From NCBI RefSeq assembly GCF_014839805.1, contig NC_051120.1:8494001-8558000 (forward strand): a stretch of DNA of 64,000 nucleotides. Direction: 5' to 3'. The DNA comes from Manduca sexta. Its lineage: Eukaryota > Arthropoda > Insecta > Lepidoptera > Sphingidae. Every line of letters begins with the position of its first letter. Within the stretch, counting starts at the first letter, position 1. The notes beneath the pieces are model-generated. The model was not told where the DNA came from. It made no database searches and saw nothing but the letters and a program-made list of their open reading frames with translations. The translations under genes were made by a program, and so were the position numbers. This document shows positions 49,901 to 56,095 of the stretch, piece after piece.

Positions 49901-51539
49901 TGTATAGGAATGACATATCTTAGCGACAAACTTATCGATATGATGTCCGTGCTATAATTTTTCGATTATTTATTAGCGTTAACGATTGTAGAAAACCATC
50001 TTGGCTACAGCCTTTGATAGTATTTCGTTTTTGCCATTCACCTTACCACGTTATACAGTTTATCCAACATTTTCATTTTATGCACCGATATCAGTTTTCA
50101 TAGGCACTTGTTTATATAAAGCATCATTCACAATATGACTATTATTTGGAACATTTTTATTTATGATTTGTTGTCATTTTACGCAGTTTCTGCCACACAA
50201 TACACTCGTACTTAGAGATTGAGGAGAGAAGACGTCAGCGATGTTACCTACATCTAACCAAGTGATTCGTATGTTCAAAATGTTTATCGATTGTGCACTG
50301 TACATAAATGTGCAAAGAATGCCGTTTTGTGTTTATGGTTCTGTCTGCAATTTCAAGTCTCATTTCTTGATCTATGTTATTTCTTTGTTGGTGGTAGGAT
50401 ATGTTTTATATCTGCCCCGATAGCGACCACCGTAAACAAGGTGTTAAAACCCGCCACTGACTCACGTGTGTCGCGTTTCGTGATCAGCCTGTGTATATCA
50501 GGCACCAATAGGCTGGCATAATTGTATCGACTGTCAAGGGGTAATCATCTCTTGTCAGTCGACATTCTATTGGACCCCACTTCACTTACCATCAGGTGCA
50601 TTGGAGTCAATTTGCTGTGCCAGGATGAAAAAAAAAAATGTGATGTTCTGAAAACTATTTATGAAACATCTCTGTCGTTGTCTATCATTGTATACCTATC
50701 GTTTTCATTTCATACGCTTTCTCGCATGTTTTTGTTTTACTCGCTTCGCTTGCTTAACATCTGCAATAACTGTGTTGCGATTTGTGTTTGTGTGTTCATT
50801 TACGTCGTGATTTGTAATAATTAGCACAAAATCTTGCAATTATTCAATAGCATTTATAACTTAGAAAAATATGCACTTTTTAATACTAAAGCAAATTAGC
50901 TTTGTGAAATAATCAAGTCTTAAGCCTCTCTTAGACGGAGCAATTATTGCTAGCAATATTTGTCAGGAGATTATTGCATAGAATATTCAAATGTAGGCGC
51001 GAACTAATACTTGTAATTAGAAGAATTGATCTAGCAATAACTTACCCACTACGACTTACACAAAGTCATTTTTTTCTTGAACGTGGGAGTATCGTCATTT
51101 TTTTTAATAAAAAGACTCGTATACGATTATTGCTTAGACCAGGGCAGTCTTGCTTTTCAACGCGAGCGGAAATTTCCTTGCTACTGCTCGACAACTACTT
51201 TCAATGGTGCAAATTTTTAATTTCCTTTCAAGAAGCGCACATAGGCGTCAAGAAAATTGCTACATCTAAACGAGGCTTTAATTTTCCGAGTGTTAAATGA
51301 TTGTTAACGATACAGGTGAAGCGATGCTATCCCCACTGGTGATGTGCGGGCCCCAAGGCCTGGTGTTCCTCAGGCCGGTGACCCTTAGACTTCCTCACTG
51401 CGCCAACGCCATACCTTCATTAGGACTAACCATCAAAGCAACAGACACAGAAGCCCACCTCAGCACCGATTGGGATCAGATTCATCTGCCAGCGACTACG
51501 ACGTTGAACACCGTTGCTGTCAAAGTTGATCATTTTTAA
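16922..51539 (+). CDS. pyd: polychaetoid / ZO-1 homologue, junctional MAGUK scaffold (whole gene)
   Basis: Coding exons: 16922-16981, 23910-24085, 25869-26056, 28503-28772, 29174-29350, 29646-29730, 29961-30111, 30398-30530, 31023-31166, 31525-31697, 32350-32521, 33309-33525, 33868-34048, [optional 34923-35764], 36070-36294, 37148-37307, 38557-38705, 39230-39379, 39544-39668, 40590-40709, 43728-43859, 44428-44608, 45036-45158, 45742-45844, 46243-46318, 47144-49605, 51316-51539. Every junction is GT-AG and phase-compatible. Without the optional exon the total is 6357 nt, 2118 residues. Domain order is PDZ1 (28-118), PDZ2 (129-212), PDZ3 (320-402), SH3 (417-480), GUK-like (535-705), long disordered linker, ZU5 (1986-2118). 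This is the ZO-1/polychaetoid architecture. The protein is a cytoplasmic scaffold at adherens/septate-type junctions linking adhesion proteins to actin. In Drosophila, pyd affects bristle number, tracheal and eye development. The first exon is the least certain part. Confidence 0.93.
18045..18580 (+). repeat. SINE family B copy with a tandemly repeated 3' half
   Basis: A full-length-like SINE ('agcggctatagcctaattgg' start, B-box-like 'aagttcaaatc') runs to about 18345. Its 3' half ('gtgtgtgaagtctaccaatc' through 'gggctgatattaatgtaatattgaa' and flanking DNA) then repeats about 204 nt downstream at about 18398-18580. The second copy includes flanking bases, so it arose by local tandem duplication, not by a new insertion. 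Confidence 0.8.
22800..22925 (+). repeat. SINE family B, 3' fragment
   Basis: It starts at 'agtgtgaagtctatcaatcc' and ends 'aatacggggctgatattatt', matching the 3' third of the copy at 58.2 kb. A chance open frame reads through it. Confidence 0.75.
23910..24085 (+). CDS. pyd: pyd exon 2: start of PDZ1
   Basis: Acceptor ccattccag, donor gtgagt. It encodes [13 protein letters not shown], then the carboxylate-binding loop region [11 protein letters not shown] and [13 protein letters not shown]. This is the hallmark first PDZ of ZO proteins, where vertebrate ZO-1 has a near-identical GFGFGIAISGG stretch. It ends in phase 2 inside a Gln codon. Confidence 0.95.
25518..25810 (-). repeat. SINE family B copy in pyd intron 2
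   Basis: On the minus strand it runs from 'ggcgatagcctagttgggag' through 'ggtgaaggaaaac'-like and 'ggactaaggcctaatccctc' to 'cagggctgatatt'. The insertion ends only about 60 nt before the exon 3 acceptor, so it may influence the branch point or splicing context. Confidence 0.8.
25869..26056 (+). CDS. pyd: pyd exon 3: end of PDZ1, start of PDZ2
   Basis: It completes the Gln codon, then reads [19 protein letters not shown] and SLVVRRR (PDZ1 strands and helix). A short Ala/Pro linker and the first PDZ2 strand, [14 protein letters not shown], follow. Very GC-rich in the middle (25925-26020). Donor gtgggt, phase 1. Confidence 0.95.
27186..28330 (+). repeat. complex of Helitron-like repeat copies in pyd intron 3
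   Basis: It contains the family phrases 'ggtccaaactgaaaaaatc', 'gcgttggatagccc', 'ataggagcggagcag' and a closing 'gctgcgggcggaagctag'. A segment starting 'ctccttaaaattatg' at 27577 repeats at 27861 (period 284). The same family occurs at 42.5, 52.9 and 54.2 kb. Confidence 0.7.
28421..28446. repeat. 11-bp perfect hairpin/dyad upstream of pyd exon 4
   Basis: The arms 28421-28431 (GTCAGCTGTCA) and 28436-28446 (TGACAGCTGAC) are perfectly complementary around a 4-nt loop and end 55 nt before the exon 4 acceptor. Each arm contains a TGACAG-type TALE homeodomain core and an E-box CAGCTG. It could be a factor site or an RNA hairpin in the polypyrimidine region. Confidence 0.6.
28503..28772 (+). CDS. 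pyd: pyd exon 4: PDZ2 core
   Basis: It reads [19 protein letters not shown], then [15 protein letters not shown] and NLVVTREL, the second PDZ of the ZO family. Vertebrate ZO PDZ2 mediates domain-swapped dimerisation and connexin binding. Acceptor tttccag, donor gtaagt. Length 270 nt with phase 1 at both ends. Confidence 0.95.
28862..29015 (+). repeat. dispersed repeat family D
   Basis: It contains 'gaatctaattatcattag' and 'atatgttgtgtcgggtt' followed by 'atttcacctttcgcc', all repeated in the same order at 56.13-56.20 kb. The family class is unknown to me. Confidence 0.55.
29174..29350 (+). CDS. pyd: pyd exon 5: PDZ2-PDZ3 linker
   Basis: It encodes a disordered Ser/Tyr/Pro-rich linker ([19 protein letters not shown], later [14 protein letters not shown] with a proline run that could bind SH3 domains). 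It is 177 nt with phase 1 on both sides, so it could be skipped without a frameshift. Very high GC. Several overlapping open frames on both strands are shadows. Confidence 0.85.
29646..29730 (+). CDS. pyd: pyd exon 6: short linker exon
   Basis: It reads [14 protein letters not shown], then a small MNQ repeat ([14 protein letters not shown]). Acceptor cacag, donor gtatgt, ending in phase 2. The tandem Met-Asn-Gln triplets look like a low-complexity expansion. Confidence 0.85.
29961..30111 (+). CDS. pyd: pyd exon 7: first half of PDZ3
   Basis: It reads [21 protein letters not shown], then [14 protein letters not shown] and LQPADKILK. The GLRLCGG loop aligns with the GLRLAGG of vertebrate ZO-1 PDZ3. 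Donor gtacac, phase 0. Confidence 0.95.
30398..30530 (+). CDS. pyd: pyd exon 8: second half of PDZ3
   Basis: It reads [19 protein letters not shown] and [11 protein letters not shown], closely matching the REEAVLFLL helix of ZO-1 PDZ3. It ends in phase 1 before a gtgagt donor. Confidence 0.95.
31023..31166 (+). CDS. pyd: pyd exon 9: SH3 domain, first part
   Basis: It reads [15 protein letters not shown], then [18 protein letters not shown] and GAWQVYRI. This is the MAGUK-type SH3 (compare FYIRTHFEY and FRVVDTLYNG in ZO-1), which packs intramolecularly against the GUK domain. Preceding acceptor cttgtttcag, donor gtgaga. Confidence 0.95.
31525..31697 (+). CDS. pyd: pyd exon 10: SH3 end and SH3-GUK hinge
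   Basis: It reads [21 protein letters not shown] (final SH3 strand), then [20 protein letters not shown]. The basic [12 protein letters not shown] segment is the U5/hook-type hinge, rich in possible basophilic kinase sites. Donor gtgagg, phase 0. Confidence 0.93.
31766..32233. mobile_element. MITE-like element with inverted ends in pyd intron 10
   Basis: The left end 'tacacccatattctaagacg' and the right end 'atgtcttagataacgggtgt' are imperfect inverted repeats. Further internal inverted phrases occur ('ttcctcaaccttatctcaa' with 'gaggttgagtgg', and 'cttgaggat'). It has no coding capacity. Its 3' end lies about 115 nt before exon 11. Confidence 0.55.
32350..32521 (+). CDS. pyd: pyd exon 11: start of GUK-like domain
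   Basis: It reads [19 protein letters not shown] and [20 protein letters not shown]. The position of the guanylate-kinase P-loop is occupied by [11 protein letters not shown], with no GxxGxGK pattern, so the domain cannot bind ATP normally. This is as known for MAGUKs, where GUK is a protein-binding module. Very GC-rich. Donor gtaagt. Confidence 0.95.
32915..33010 (+). repeat. dispersed repeat family E
   Basis: It has 'tcggactatgcgag' and 'acttgtgcactataatatctcctgcgtacctg', followed by 'aaaattcggctagg'. The same phrases lie inverted at about 40.08-40.27 kb. Unclassified short repeat. Confidence 0.5.
33309..33525 (+). CDS. pyd: pyd exon 12: GUK-like domain, middle
   Basis: It reads [21 protein letters not shown], then [20 protein letters not shown] and [17 protein letters not shown]. 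The [14 protein letters not shown] segment is highly conserved in ZO proteins. The acceptor is tccag with a second AG two bases on, but only the first keeps phase. Confidence 0.95.
33868..34048 (+). CDS. pyd: pyd exon 13: end of GUK-like domain
   Basis: It reads [21 protein letters not shown] and [21 protein letters not shown], ending [10 protein letters not shown]. The WVSE end matches the WVSE of vertebrate ZO-1 just after GUK. Donor gtacgg, phase 0. Confidence 0.95.
34923..35764 (+). CDS. pyd: pyd optional exon 14: long post-GUK cassette (inferred)
   Basis: After acceptor 'tgcggtgtag' the frame is open in phase 0 from [14 protein letters not shown] for 280 codons, up to a strong gtatgt donor at 35765 (in-frame TAG six bases later). 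The product is Pro/Ser/Tyr-rich with a YYYSET patch, a CRIPNCKC cysteine motif and basic [12 protein letters not shown], likely disordered. In-frame joining to exon 15 needs the second acceptor at 36072. A weaker internal donor at 35532 (cag/gtgtgc) would instead give a symmetric 609-nt exon that joins the first acceptor. Open length, codon usage and matching phases argue for real coding sequence. No homologue is recognised from memory, and it could also be an alternative terminal exon. Confidence 0.6.
36070..36294 (+). CDS. pyd: pyd exon 15: post-GUK linker
   Basis: It reads [19 protein letters not shown], then [19 protein letters not shown] and [19 protein letters not shown], ending VPPPYT. 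These blocks ([23 protein letters not shown]) are as expected for insect ZO proteins. The acceptor is a tandem AGAG: starting at 36070 continues exon 13 in frame, and starting at 36072 continues exon 14. Confidence 0.92.
36295..37147 (+). other. pyd intron 15
   Basis: No exon is recognised. A GC-richer segment at about 36825-37060 ('gtgggcgtactcggggcgag' onward) contrasts with the AT-rich surroundings and may be an old repeat fragment. Confidence 0.3.
37148..37307 (+). CDS. pyd: pyd exon 16: Gly/His/Pro-rich linker
   Basis: It reads [36 protein letters not shown] and [12 protein letters not shown]. Acceptor caacag, donor gtatgt, phase 1. Likely disordered. Linker motifs in this part of ZO proteins vary among insects. 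Confidence 0.85.
37780..38040 (+). repeat. dispersed repeat family F with internal duplication
   Basis: It has 'gataggatatattttatatc'-like and 'gatagcgaccaccgta', then 'gtgtcgggttccgggat' and 'gtataggtcggcataattgt'. This last part repeats once about 75 nt later as 'gtgtcgcgttctgggatcag' and 'ataggccggcataattgtg'. Other copies lie at 50.39 kb (plus) and 55.7 kb (minus), with a remnant at 43.9 kb (minus). Confidence 0.65.
38557..38705 (+). CDS. pyd: pyd exon 17: Gly-Ala repeat linker
   Basis: It reads [19 protein letters not shown] and so on, then [19 protein letters not shown]. Five near-perfect GGCGCGGGC-type units encode the (Gly-Gly-Ala)n run at 38581-38626. Local GC is extreme for this genome. 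Acceptor ttccag, donor gtgagt, phase 0. Confidence 0.88.
38793..38945 (+). repeat. dispersed repeat family C fragment
   Basis: It shares 'aaaaagtttttccagggttaaaaagtagcc', 'cacccaggagtaatatagcttcctat' and 'aaatcggtttaatagttcc' (short quotes) with the copies at 9.2 and 54.9 kb, and sits just after exon 17. Confidence 0.7.
39230..39379 (+). CDS. pyd: pyd exon 18: linker
   Basis: It reads [19 protein letters not shown], then [19 protein letters not shown] and [12 protein letters not shown]. 150 nt, phase 0 at both ends, so it can be skipped in frame. Donor gtatgc. Confidence 0.88.
39544..39668 (+). CDS. pyd: pyd exon 19: Ser/Tyr-rich linker
   Basis: It reads [20 protein letters not shown], then [17 protein letters not shown]. 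Donor gtgagt, phase 2 (splits an Ile codon). Confidence 0.88.
40080..40275 (-). repeat. dispersed repeat family E
   Basis: On the minus strand it has 'cggactatgagagtgaaag', 'acttgtgcattatatctcctgcgtacctg' (short quotes) and 'caaaattcggctaag', matching 32.9 kb. A related direct phrase 'actatgcgtgtatatgattcc' lies just upstream near 40018. Confidence 0.5.
40590..40709 (+). CDS. pyd: pyd exon 20: proline-rich linker
   Basis: It reads [20 protein letters not shown], then [18 protein letters not shown]. Acceptor attttacag, donor gtaaca, phase 2. The PPPPP run is a possible SH3 or EVH1 ligand. Confidence 0.88.
41100..41310. repeat. inverted-arm repeat with 'tcgaagactgcagctttcg' core
   Basis: The left arm 'gagtattaaaattaaactat' and the right arm 'atagtttaattttaatgtct' are nearly inverted around a core that includes 'cgacgtttcgaagactgcag'. 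The core looks like a widespread lepidopteran repeat. It has no coding potential. Confidence 0.5.
41697..42372 (+). repeat. Helitron/LINE-like repeat
   Basis: It starts 'atctatatatataaaaatcaa' (short quote), then 'ctcgagaacggctgaaccga' and 'tggaagtccagggatgg', and ends 'aagttcaccgggtcatctag'. These are the usual ends of a common lepidopteran dispersed element. The interior is AT-rich and non-coding. Confidence 0.6.
42455..43112 (+). repeat. Helitron-like repeat copy with 123-bp tandem duplication
   Basis: It begins 'ctatactattatataaagc' with a (TTTG)n run and ends 'ggagccgcgcgcaaaagcta'. The block 42518-42640 is repeated immediately at 42641-42763. The sister copy at 54.2 kb has only one unit. 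Located in pyd intron 20. Confidence 0.75.
43368..43600. mobile_element. MITE-like element, family G
   Basis: The ends are imperfect inverted repeats: left 'ccaagatgttttcctgcaat' with 'cgttaacgct', right 'agcgttaccgattgtagaat' with 'catcttgtca'. A related element is at 49.85-50.01 kb. It ends about 130 nt before exon 21. Confidence 0.6.
43728..43859 (+). CDS. pyd: pyd exon 21: linker
   Basis: It reads [19 protein letters not shown], then [19 protein letters not shown] and NDHAKY. The acceptor (cccgaag) has a poor pyrimidine tract, so inclusion may be regulated. 132 nt with phase 2 on both sides, so skippable in frame. Confidence 0.82.
43905..43985 (-). repeat. family F remnant
   Basis: On the minus strand it shows 'gcataattgtgtcgacta' and 'tctctcgtcagtcgacatt', like the copy at 50.5 kb. 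It lies directly behind exon 21. Confidence 0.5.
44006..44184. mobile_element. Tc1/mariner-type MITE
   Basis: It has perfect 15-bp terminal inverted repeats (TACAGTCAGCCACAA at 44006-44020, its complement at 44170-44184), including the TA typical of mariner-like target sites. 179 bp, non-coding. A diverged relative is at about 55.31-55.51 kb. Confidence 0.75.
44428..44608 (+). CDS. pyd: pyd exon 22: poly-Gly and [10 protein letters not shown] motif
   Basis: It reads [19 protein letters not shown], a poly-glycine run (about 44486-44521), then [17 protein letters not shown]. The last motif is a conserved proline-rich element of ZO proteins. Extreme GC. Acceptor gttgtag, donor gtatga. Confidence 0.9.
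45036..45158 (+). CDS. pyd: pyd exon 23: His/Pro-rich linker
   Basis: It reads [19 protein letters not shown], then [19 protein letters not shown] and YPQ. 123 nt, phase 0 on both sides, so skippable. Donor gtaaat. Confidence 0.88.
45742..45844 (+). CDS. pyd: pyd exon 24: linker
   Basis: It reads [19 protein letters not shown], then [15 protein letters not shown]. Acceptor cttcacag, donor gtaaga, phase 1. Confidence 0.88.
46243..46318 (+). CDS. pyd: pyd exon 25: conserved [15 protein letters not shown] block
   Basis: It reads [19 protein letters not shown], then QHMHNL. The short, strongly structured motif contrasts with the surrounding low-complexity linker and is probably conserved across insect ZO proteins. 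Donor gtaaga, phase 2. Confidence 0.9.
47144..49605 (+). CDS. pyd: pyd exon 26: giant exon, tyrosine-repeat region and ZU5 start
   Basis: 2462 nt encoding residues about 1224-2045 of the short model. It opens with a basic region containing five RRQNS-like sites (about 47290-47660). It continues with a run of degenerate (E/D)SPYATK-EM repeats (about 47865-48480, weaker copies to 49220), and ends with the first ZU5 strands ([20 protein letters not shown], then [15 protein letters not shown]). Codon use is far more AT-rich than in exons 2-25. The ATG at 47157 is internal, since splicing from exon 25 supplies SSSDV before it. Reading past the gtaatg donor adds about 23 codons to a TAA at 49676, which would truncate ZU5. 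Confidence 0.9.
49855..50014. mobile_element. MITE-like element, family G
   Basis: The ends 'tttcctacaatcgtcaaagc' and 'gcgttaacgattgtagaaaa' are inverted, with 'ccatcttggctac' beyond. Relative of 43.37-43.60 kb. Lies in the last pyd intron. Confidence 0.6.
50388..50640 (+). repeat. dispersed repeat family F
   Basis: 'ggtggtaggatatgttttat', 'gatagcgaccaccgta', 'gatcagcctgtgtatatcag', 'ataggctggcataattgtat', ending in a poly-A run (about 50627-50638). The A-rich 3' end suggests spread by retrotransposition. Confidence 0.65.
50920..51283. mobile_element. MITE-like element just before the last pyd exon
   Basis: Left end 'taagcctctcttagacggag' then 'caattattgc'; right end 'aattgctacatctaaacgag' then 'gctttaa', in inverted orientation. 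The 117-codon open frame across it is a chance frame. Its end lies about 30 nt from the exon 27 acceptor, so the branch point probably falls in or beside the element. Confidence 0.6.
51316..51539 (+). CDS. pyd: pyd exon 27: ZU5 domain end and C-terminus
   Basis: It reads [19 protein letters not shown], then [18 protein letters not shown] and ends [10 protein letters not shown] with TAA at 51537-51539. LSPLVMCGP and LRLPHC are near-identical in vertebrate ZO-1, which also ends in DHF. Acceptor gatacag. The upstream in-frame ATG (51297) belongs to the intron. Confidence 0.95.
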
Positions 51540-52400
51540 TTTTTTTTGGACTAAGGCAGACGAATATACAGCCAGATTGACAACTGTCAGCTTGCTAAAT
51601 TTAAATGGTGCTATGGCTTTATTGACGCTTAAGAAATAACTTAGCATATTTTTGATTTGTTTCTATAAAGACAAATTAGTCGTTAAGTTTACATTTTTAA
51701 ATAGAAAGAATCTCATATCGGCAAATAAGTCTTAGGGTTTTATTTGGTGTTAACAAAAATGTATGCGATGTTATTTCTTATCCGTCATTAATAAAAGGGT
51801 ATTTGGCTTCACATCTGGTTTTTTCCCACCTATAAGTACTAAAAATCTCTTGATATTTTAAAGTGAACTAGAGGTGCTAAGTAGTTAGTTTCCGATTTTA
51901 TACCTTAATTGAGTGATTTGAGGATCATTTTTATTTGCCGTGGTCTGATATCAAAGAGTTTAGACTTCTTTGCAAATGACAAAGACAAGTAGAATTTTAT
52001 TATAATTAGAGGATTTTCGAGTAATCCCTACTTATGACTTAGTCAAGCAGTATAAGATGCTTAACAAGTATACAATATTTTGTTCGAATAAGTTGCAATT
52101 AACATAAGAACTCTTACCATAACTTAGTTATAAATGTAATCTACAGTATGTAATATGTAGTGATTATGTTTATATATTGTATTCATATTTAATATTCAGT
52201 TATTTTAATAACTAATGTCGGATTGTTAGTGGACGTATTTTTCTATGAATTATGATTGTTTACAAATAACAATCAGTATCGAGTATTGTTATTTTTAATT
52301 TTTTATTTGTTACATGTAAAAGGATTAGAAAGTTTGCACTGATATACCAATATATTGCGTGCTAAATAAATTTGCATCTTATGTGATTGTAGTAGACTTC
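51540..52400 (+). other. pyd 3' UTR with poly(A) signals
   Basis: AATAAA at 51790-51795 and again at 52365-52370 give candidate short and long 3' ends. The stretch is non-repetitive and AT-rich, ordinary for an insect 3' UTR. Which signal is used cannot be told from the sequence. Confidence 0.5.
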
Positions 52401-52867
52401 AAAATTGTGCTGTTACTCGACGCGTATTGAGGAATGACTTGTATATTTTATTGTTACTAGTGACATGAATTAACCTTGATTCGAATATTAAATTTTATAT
52501 ATACTGAATATATGGTGTTTTATTTCAATTATTATTAACGGGATTAAATAACAGAAAATCCTTGAAGTCCCTTGTAGTTGACTCGAATTACCTTTCGAAA
52601 ACAATGTCAAACGAACTTGGAAATATAATATTCAAATATATTTTCACGTTAATTATACTTTTATAGAGCTAATTTTTAATACGTTTTCATTAAGTTTATC
52701 CTCTAATACTTTACAACAGTGTTTCAAATGACTCCTAGATTTAAAATAATGCAACGGAAAGGATGGTATGCACGACTATTTTAAACCTTACGTTAAAAAA
52801 ATAGATTTCATATTTCAATAGTATCTTTGTCTGCTCTGTGTACCTTTTGTGTCTGCACATCAATAGT

Positions 52868-53105
52868 TACCTACTATTATATAAAGCTGTAGAGTTTGTT
52901 TGTTTGAACGCGCTTATCTCAGGCACTAAGTACTGATTCGACTTGAAAAGTCCTTTAGTGTTGGATAGCGCATTTATTGAGGACGGTTATCATCACGTTA
53001 TAATCAAAAGGAGCGGAGCATCAATGACAAATGTTGCAGAAACGGCGAAAATTTATTTCTTTTGAGAGCTTCCGTTGCATGGGCTGCGTAACGTAAACGG
53101 TTAAT
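52868..53105 (+). repeat. Helitron-like repeat, short diverged copy
   Basis: 'ctactattatataaagctgt' then 'gtttgtttgaacgcgcttat', 'ggagcggagca' and 'gagagcttccgttgc'. It is a truncated relative of the 42.5 kb copy. Confidence 0.65.
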
Positions 53106-53227
53106 GTAAAAATAAACTACTATTATTATCATTAAAAACTATGAAACAAAAAACAAACACTAAGGTAATTAAAATAAAATTCAAAATAATACAAATATTA
53201 CTATGTTGGTAATCAAGTCCAACAGAT

Positions 53228-53452
53228 TTATAGTCCTACTAGCTTTTGCTCGCAGCTTCGCTCGCATGGAGGTGCTTTCCAGGATAAAAGTCCCGCTATA
53301 TATTCCCGGAATAGTAAGTTACCTATAACTTTCCCAGGGTCTTAAACCATCTCCATACCAAAATTCATAAAATCCGTTCAGTAGATTTTGATGAAATCGA
53401 TAACATACAGACAAAAAGGGGGACGTTGTTTTATAATAAGTATAGATGAACA
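53228..53452 (+). repeat. dispersed LINE-like fragment
   Basis: 'agcttttgctcgcagcttcg', 'gataaaagtcccgctatat', 'ccaaaattcataaaatccg' and 'acagacaaaaaggg', ending 'taataagtatagat'. This is the usual 3' region of a common lepidopteran non-LTR element. Confidence 0.6.
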
Positions 53453-53734
53453 CACCAAGCTTCCCAGAGTTTCGTGAACTTGTTTGAACCTAGGTGATTT
53501 CTAAAATCACATGTAATTGTTTTACGAGCCGCGCCGACACAAATATAGACAAATGCGCGAAGAAAGATGAGTCTAATCGGTGCTTGTTTCGACAGATCCA
53601 TCGTGATTTTCTGACGCTAAATTGGGCTTGAAACTCGAAACATTCCTTTAGTATATTATTTGCTTGTGACTGCAAGGGGTACAAGGTTGAAATTTATTTC
53701 TCCTCCTCCTTTCCCCTCTCCTCGTTTTTCTTTA

Positions 53735-53990
53735 TTTGAATGACGAGACGAGCTTGTCGTTAGCCTGATGGTAAGCGATACGACCGCCTATAAACAGTAG
53801 AAACACCATCCATCACCTTGAATTACAAAGTATTGTTTAGTATTTCACTGCGCTCGCTATCCTGAGACATGAGATGTTGAGTCTTATATCCAGTAGTTGC
53901 ACTGGCTACAATGTCTTTCAAACCGGCACACAATAGCGACTACACACTGCTGCTAGGCGACAGAAATAGACATTGCGGTGGTACGATCAG
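53735..53990. repeat. dispersed repeat ('gttagcctgatggtaagcga' family)
   Basis: 'cttgtcgttagcctgatgg', 'acagtagaaacaccatccat', 'actgcgctcgctatcctgag' and 'gcgacagaaatagacattgc'. The phrases are characteristic of a widely scattered lepidopteran repeat. No other copy was seen in this window. Confidence 0.55.
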
Positions 53991-54167
53991 CAACAAAAGT
54001 CGATGAACAAATACTAATTTACAAAACACCTGAACATTGAAACGGACCACAAATCACTTACCAAAGACGAGTACAGATTAAGGTTATCATTTCAATGTTA
54101 CAAAAGTGGCTAAACATTTTGTAACTTGACAATGCATTAGTTGATGAATCTCATTATTGAATCTATA

Positions 54168-54682
54168 CTTCTATACTATTATATAAAGCTGAAAAGTTTG
54201 TTTGTTTGTTTGACCGCGCTAATCTCAGGAACTACCGGTTCAGACTGAAAAAATATTTTTGTGTTGGATAACCCTTTGTTAGTGGAGTGCTATAGGCTAT
54301 ATATCATTACGCTATGACCAATAGGAGCGGAGCAGTAATGAAACATGTTGCAAACACGGGCAAAATTTATTAGTTTTGAGAGCTTCTGTTGCGTGCGCTG
54401 CTTAAACGGTTAAAGTTATGCAACAATGATGTATGACGGGATTGTTCCTCTTAAAAAGTTCTAAAAAATATATAATAAAACAAAGTCCCCCGCTGCATCT
54501 GTCTGCCTGAACGTGTTAAAAACTACCCAACGTATTAAGATGAAATTTGGTTTGGGGACAGTTTGAGACCCTTGGAAGAACATAGGCTTACGGGAAAATA
54601 TATAGCGTGACTTTTATAAGGGAAAACTTTAGCCTGAAAAACTTTATATCGCGGGTGGAGCCGCGGGCAAAAGCTCGTACAC
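54168..54682 (+). repeat. Helitron-like repeat, near-complete copy
   Basis: It starts 'ctatactattatataaagc' with (TTTG)n and ends 'ggagccgcgggcaaaagct'. It closely matches 42.5-43.1 kb along its length but has one copy of the 123-bp unit. The ORF across its end is chance. Confidence 0.75.
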
Positions 54683-54907
54683 CATTAAAAAATATGAAAA
54701 ATAAACTGACGTTTACGTTGAATCCTTCGAGGAGAATCTCCTGTCAGAATAATTTTGAATTTACACATTTGTTTTTTAAACCGGCCAGTGCTCTATAAAA
54801 TAGGATGTTTAAAATGTAACTAACCTATTCCTATTAATGTTATAATATTACTTTCTAATATATTATGATGTTTTGTTCATACTTAAAAATTTATAATTCT
54901 GGTTATT

Positions 54908-55130
54908 AACTTCAATATATACTATTATATAAACCTAAAGGGTTTGTTTCTTTGAATGCGCTAAACTCAGGAACTACTTAACTGATTTTTGAAAATATTT
55001 CACTAATAGGAAGCTACATTACTCTTAAGCCCTACACGCTACTTTCTATCCAGAGTAAATATAAAGCACGACTTTTATCTTTGAAAAACTTTTTCACGCG
55101 GGCAGAGTAGCGAGCCAAAGCTAATATGTT
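54908..55130 (-). repeat. dispersed repeat family C
   Basis: On the minus strand it gives 'aaaaagtttttcaaagat', 'aagtagcgtgtagggctta', 'cttcctattagtgaaat' and 'aatcagttaagtagttcctg', matching 9.2 and 38.8 kb. Confidence 0.7.
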
Positions 55131-55309
55131 ATTAAATAACAATTTAATTAACATCCTGGACTGTTGTATTTATTCGACAATGTTTTGATAGTAAAAAACG
55201 CGGTGCGCTGCGCTTTGCGATATTGGTGTCTTGAAGCTTGATGGGTTCAATTTAACGAATAGAAAAAAAAGCTTGCATATAAAACAAAGAATTTGCTAAT
55301 TTCAGCCAC

Positions 55310-55515
55310 ATTTGTATTTATTACAGATCATAAAAATTGTCGCTAGTAATGTTTAGCAGTTAATGGTTTGACAGCGTTCAGCTACTTTTGTAGTTCAATT
55401 ATGACAAGTTGTTTTGTTTTTCAATTAATCAGCAACTTATGGTAAATGATAATGATTAGGAAATATTGGAAACAAATTATGTTCAACGACTTCTGTTGCT
55501 GACTGTACCTACGCA
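55310..55515. mobile_element. diverged relative of the mariner-type MITE
   Basis: It begins 'atttcagccacatttgta' and ends 'cttctgttgctgactgtac', inverted ends like those of 44006-44184 but decayed. It holds an internal partial repeat 'gttcagctacttttgtag'. Confidence 0.5.
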
Positions 55516-55684
55516 GGCGGACTCTCACATATGAGAGACTTACCACCAGAGACCTACCATCTTGATATTTTACATGTCAGATAAGAAGTAAATTTGTGTT
55601 AACATCTTTGGAACTTGACCTATCTCCATGCGATATATTCTCTTAGCTAATCTCAAGATTACCCCTCGGCAGTCTACAGATTAC

Positions 55685-55870
55685 AACGGCCTGTTGGAAC
55701 CGGATATACACAGGCTGATCCCGGAACGCGACACACTACGTGGGCCACTATGGTGGGTTTTAACATCTTGTACATACCATATACTACCTATGGTAGTACC
55801 ACGTGCAAACGAAGATGTATTCAAAAGCTCGGTTATTATATCAAAGCATTGCAGGTTCGTGGCCCAAATG
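55685..55870 (-). repeat. dispersed repeat family F
   Basis: On the minus strand: 'gtgtcgcgttccgggatcag', 'cctgtgtatatccggttcc', 'acaggccgttgtaatc'. The open frame across it is not a gene. Confidence 0.65.
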
Positions 55871-56095
55871 GCGCAACTGCGACATCCTTCCCAAATAAAG
55901 CAAATTAACGTTTACGTAAACAAAACGAGTCGACATTTGACAAGTTAATAAGACATTATTAGATTCTGCTTATTGATCAAATTCAATTTGTTATATAATT
56001 GGATTCTTTATTTAGGTATCTGTTGTTTTCATGATTGTGTGGGATGTTGCAAACATTATTGATGTACGAGCTATGGAATTTACAGTGACGAAAGG

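Noticed and set aside
50947..51300. 117-codon frame before the last pyd exon
   Set aside because: It is contained in a MITE with inverted ends and has no domain.
55628..55948. 106-codon frame
   Set aside because: It mostly covers a minus-strand copy of dispersed repeat family F.
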